Source of the DNA: Roseiarcus sp035308145
GTDB taxonomy: Bacteria; Pseudomonadota; Alphaproteobacteria; Rhizobiales; Beijerinckiaceae
Direction: 5' to 3'
Length of the DNA stretch: 17,042 nt
Assembly: GCA_035308145.1 (NCBI GenBank)
Contig: DATGHD010000350.1
Location: forward strand, 1 to 17,042
Under the pieces are notes generated by a model, which was given only the letters and a program-made list of their open reading frames with translations, was not told the DNA's origin and did no database searches. A program made the translations under genes and the position numbers. Of the stretch, positions 15,255-17,042 are shown piece by piece (position 1 is the stretch's first letter; each line of letters starts with the position of its first letter).

Positions 15255-15883
15255 CAGCGCGCCTCGTTGAGCGCGAGGCCGACGCCGATCATCGAATCGC
15301 GAGTGACCAGCGCTTCCAGGCGCTCCGGCGGCCAGCCCTCCGTGCCGTGCGGCCGCATCGGGATGACGAGATAGCGGATTTCCGCCGTCGAATCCCAGAC
15401 GCGAACGGTCACCCCTTCCGGCAGCGCGACGCCGAAATCGGCAAGCACGCCTTTTGGATCGCGCACCGCGCGGGAGCGGTAAGGCGGCGACTTGTACCAT
15501 ACCGGCGGCAGGCCCAGCACCGGCCAGGGATAGCATGAGCATAGCGTGCAGACGACGAGATTGTGAGTCTCCGGCGTGTTCTCCAGCGCGACCATATGTT
15601 CGCCTTGACGGCCCGAAAAGCCGAGCGATGAGATGGCGGCCGTAGCGTCGCGGCGCAGCCACGAAAGAAAGGAAGGATCAGTCCACGCCTTGGCGACGAC
15701 TTTTGCGCCGTTACGCGGGCCGACTTTCGTCTCATAGGTTTCGATCAAGGCGTCGAGCGCTTGAGGATCGACGTAGCCCTTTTCGACTAGCAGCGATTCG
15801 AGCGCCTTGACCCTGAGCGCCATGTCTTCAGAGCGATCCGCATGGGTGTGATCGGCCGCGTGGCCGTGATCATGATCGTGCAT
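15254..15883 (-). CDS. nthA: Nitrile hydratase alpha subunit, cobalt type
   Basis: This 209-residue catalytic subunit has the metal claw VCTLCSCYPWPVLGLPP, with Cys112, Cys115, Ser116 and Cys117. Thr at 113 (CTLCSC rather than CSLCSC) is the pattern of non-corrin cobalt enzymes. In the family, Cys115 and Cys117 equivalents become sulfinic and sulfenic acids. Other conserved segments are ALESLLVEKGYVD (27-39), VGPRNGAKVVAKAWTDPSF (54-72) and the C-terminal IPMRPHGTEGW. An unusual N-terminus holds six His in the first 14 residues and could bind metal. ATG 15883 has GAGG about 10 nt upstream. It is the first intact gene of the nitrile hydratase set, 101 nt after a truncated transporter gene, and leads into nthB, the broken activator and recO. 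Confidence 0.94.
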   Translation of the reverse strand: MHDHDHGHAADHTHADRSEDMALRVKALESLLVEKGYVDPQALDALIETYETKVGPRNGAKVVAKAWTDPSFLSWLRRDATAAISSLGFSGRQGEHMVALENTPETHNLVVCTLCSCYPWPVLGLPPVWYKSPPYRSRAVRDPKGVLADFGVALPEGVTVRVWDSTAEIRYLVIPMRPHGTEGWPPERLEALVTRDSMIGVGLALNEAR

Positions 15884-15914
15884 CGTTTTAAGGCCTCGTC
15901 GACCAAAAGCCCGC

Positions 15915-15975
15915 CGGAGCTTTCGGCCTTTACACAGGCGGATCATAGAGCAATGCGCGCAGCGCGAAAGCTCCG
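15915..15975. repeat. 11-bp perfect inverted repeat in the leader before nthA
   Basis: CGGAGCTTTCG (15915-15925) and its complement CGAAAGCTCCG (15965-15975) flank 39 nt, within the 101-nt gap between the MFS gene and nthA. In the minus-strand transcript this could form a stem with a large loop ending about 32 nt before the nthA start. It could be an operator or an RNA structure; neither is shown. Confidence 0.45.
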
Positions 15976-15984
15976 CCGATGCGC

Positions 15985-16617
15985 CTACCGTTGCGTCATC
16001 CATTTTGGCGGCGGAACCCGCGCTAGCATCAGCGCGACGACCAAGCCGGCGACGGTGAGAAGTCCAACCAGCCCGGCGACGCCGTTCCAGCCGCCTTGGG
16101 CATAAAACACGCCGCCGAGCGTCCTGACCGTGTTGCCGGCGATGTAAAGCCCCATGGCCAGGCCGACGGCGCTGGTCGCCATTTCTTCGGCGAGATAGGC
16201 CATGGCGACGGCGGGCAATCCTGAGAGCGCAAGTCCGGTCAGCGCGCGGAGCGCCAAGAGCTGACCCCAATCGCGCGCCAGCGCCGCCAGGAGCATGATC
16301 GCCGACGACGCGGCGAGCGAGATGACCATCACCCGCTTGCGGCCGATCACATCTGAGGCCGTGCCGGCGAAGAGCAAGGCAAAGGCGAGAACGCCCGTCG
16401 TCGCTGACAAGGCGAGGCTGCTCGCCGCCGGCGTGAGATTGAATTCGCGCGCGAAAGTCGGCAGCGCCGGCTGCGCGCAATAGAGCAGAGAGAAGGTCGA
16501 AAAGCCGCCGCAGAAGAGCGCCGCCATGGCGCGGTTGAAATCGCGCCCGCCGCGCGCGATGCGCGCCGCGGGCTGAGGGTTCGGTCTTTGACCCGAGGCC
16601 GAACGCTTAAGACCCAT
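15985..16617 (-). CDS. MFS transporter, internally deleted (N-terminal half fused to C-terminal end)
   Basis: Only 210 residues, against roughly 390-420 for the YnfM-like MFS family it resembles. Residues 21-163 match the normal N-terminal part: RIARGGRDFNRA, TM1-TM2, motif A (GTASDVIGRKR, 85-95), TM3-TM4 and AMGLYIAGNT of TM5. The sequence then continues with TLGGVFYAQGGWNGV, which in full-length relatives belongs near TM11-TM12, and ends after one more helix. The frame is intact, so an in-frame deletion of about 180 codons between structurally equivalent TM5 and TM11 segments is the likely origin. Function as a transporter is doubtful. ATG 16617 suits the family N-terminus, although its ribosome binding site is poor; GTG 16683 is an alternative abutting the inverted repeat. 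It lies upstream of nthA on the same strand. Confidence 0.75.
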   Translation of the reverse strand: MGLKRSASGQRPNPQPAARIARGGRDFNRAMAALFCGGFSTFSLLYCAQPALPTFAREFNLTPAASSLALSATTGVLAFALLFAGTASDVIGRKRVMVISLAASSAIMLLAALARDWGQLLALRALTGLALSGLPAVAMAYLAEEMATSAVGLAMGLYIAGNTVRTLGGVFYAQGGWNGVAGLVGLLTVAGLVVALMLARVPPPKWMTQR

Positions 16618-16685
16618 CCTTAGAGATGCGTCGCTCGTGCTCTCAGCGGCCTTTATTGCCCTGCCTGCCTCGCGACGTTTCACGT

Positions 16686-16833
16686 GGCGCCTGGCCCCTC
16701 TCCCCGTGCAGCGAAGCGGAACGGGGAGAGGTACGGAGAGGGGCCGGTCGTTTGACCTCGACGCTCATCGCTTCACCGACAAGCCCCTCACCGTACCTCT
16801 CCCCGCGAAGCGGGGAGAGGGGGCCCTGGCGCC
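16686..16833. repeat. MITE-like palindromic intergenic element
   Basis: A 148-bp nested inverted repeat. The outer arms are 16686-16706 (GGCGCCTGGCCCC...) and 16811-16833 (...GGGCCCTGGCGCC), each containing CCCTCTCCCCG or its complement. An inner pair, ACGGGGAGAGGTACGG.GAGGGG (about 16721-16743) and CCCCTCACCGTACCTCTCCCCG (about 16784-16805), also pairs. A tight hairpin CTCTCCCCGC-GAA-GCGGGGAGAG sits at the right end. No coding content. Elements with this CTCTCCCCGC signature are, in my experience, dispersed in alphaproteobacterial genomes. It could also stop transcription coming from era. Confidence 0.8.
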
Positions 16834-16882
16834 GCGCCTAAGCAGTGCCCGCTCCGCCTTCTCGATGCGTTTATCCTCCGCC

Positions 16883-17042
16883 TCACCTCTTCGGAAAATC
16901 GAGCCCCATCGCGCGATAGCGTTCCGGATCGTCGCCCCAGTTCTCCCGCACCTTCACAAACAGGAACAGATGCACCGGCGCCTCGTTGGCCTCGGCGATT
17001 TCTTTCCGCGCCGCCGTGCCGATCGCCTTGATCGTCCGACCG
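16883..17042 (-). CDS. era: GTPase Era, C-terminal fragment (gene continues beyond window)
   Basis: The last 53 codons are visible, ending at TGA 16885-16883. The sequence GRTIKAIGTAARKEI, then PVHLFLFVKVRENWGDDPERYRAMGLDFP, is the highly conserved C-terminal end of the Era KH domain, which binds the 3' end of 16S rRNA during 30S assembly. The GTPase domain lies off the right edge. In alphaproteobacteria era is usually preceded by rnc and followed closely by recO. Here 2.6 kb of other genes and a palindromic element separate it from recO on the same strand. Confidence 0.93.
   Translation of the reverse strand, partial: GRTIKAIGTAARKEIAEANEAPVHLFLFVKVRENWGDDPERYRAMGLDFPKR

Noticed and set aside
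15884..16480. Upstream extension of the nthA frame into the MFS gene
   Set aside because: The extension is Arg-rich shadow sequence of the transporter. The nitrile hydratase fold and the ribosome binding site support ATG 15883.
16686..16833. CRISPR array or tRNA cluster at the CTCTCCCCGC repeats
   Set aside because: The units are inverted rather than evenly spaced direct repeats, there are no unique spacers, and no cloverleaf can be drawn.

Overview
The window is a GC-rich alphaproteobacterial chromosome segment. The trpG-trpD-trpC-moaC-moeA run, the era/recO pair, a rhizobial-style autotransporter N-terminus and an 'MSTEIERRL' adenylate cyclase all point to Hyphomicrobiales (Rhizobiales). 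A methanotroph-related family such as Methylocystaceae or Beijerinckiaceae is plausible, but that is inference only.

Layout. (1) 1-3477, minus: the N-terminal 1159 residues of a very large autotransporter-type surface protein, running off the left edge. (2) 3478-3759: divergent intergenic region with a promoter candidate. (3) 3760-5460, plus: fadD long-chain acyl-CoA ligase, overlapping tail-to-tail with a small DUF6489-like gene (5457-5699, minus). (4) 5806-6132, minus: a small cysteine-rich lipoprotein, then about 550 bases with no supportable gene. (5) 6681-10867, plus: a tightly packed trpG-trpD-trpC-moaC-moeA operon for tryptophan and molybdenum cofactor biosynthesis; neither trpE nor lexA is adjacent. 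(6) 10958-11716, minus: a class III adenylate cyclase with a two-helix membrane tail. (7) 11969-13520, plus: an RraA/HMG-CHA-aldolase-like protein followed by a COG3618 amidohydrolase/lactonase, a likely two-step catabolic pair. (8) 13525-17042, minus: era (C-terminus only), a MITE-like inverted repeat, an internally deleted MFS transporter, cobalt-type nitrile hydratase alpha and beta subunits, a nitrile hydratase activator gene broken by an in-frame amber codon, and recO.

The most notable region is 13.5-17.0 kb. era and recO are normally close neighbours in alphaproteobacteria. Here about 2.6 kb of nitrile hydratase cargo lies between them on the same strand. The cargo shows decay: the transporter appears to have lost about half its length through an in-frame TM5-to-TM11 fusion, and the activator needed for metal loading has a TAG at codon 28. 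The catalytic alpha and beta subunits look intact, including the CTLCSC cobalt-site motif. The genes are chained by short overlaps, and recO starts inside the end of the broken activator gene, so the lesion may also affect translation of an essential-pathway neighbour.

No CRISPR array, rRNA, tRNA, prophage or complete insertion sequence was seen.
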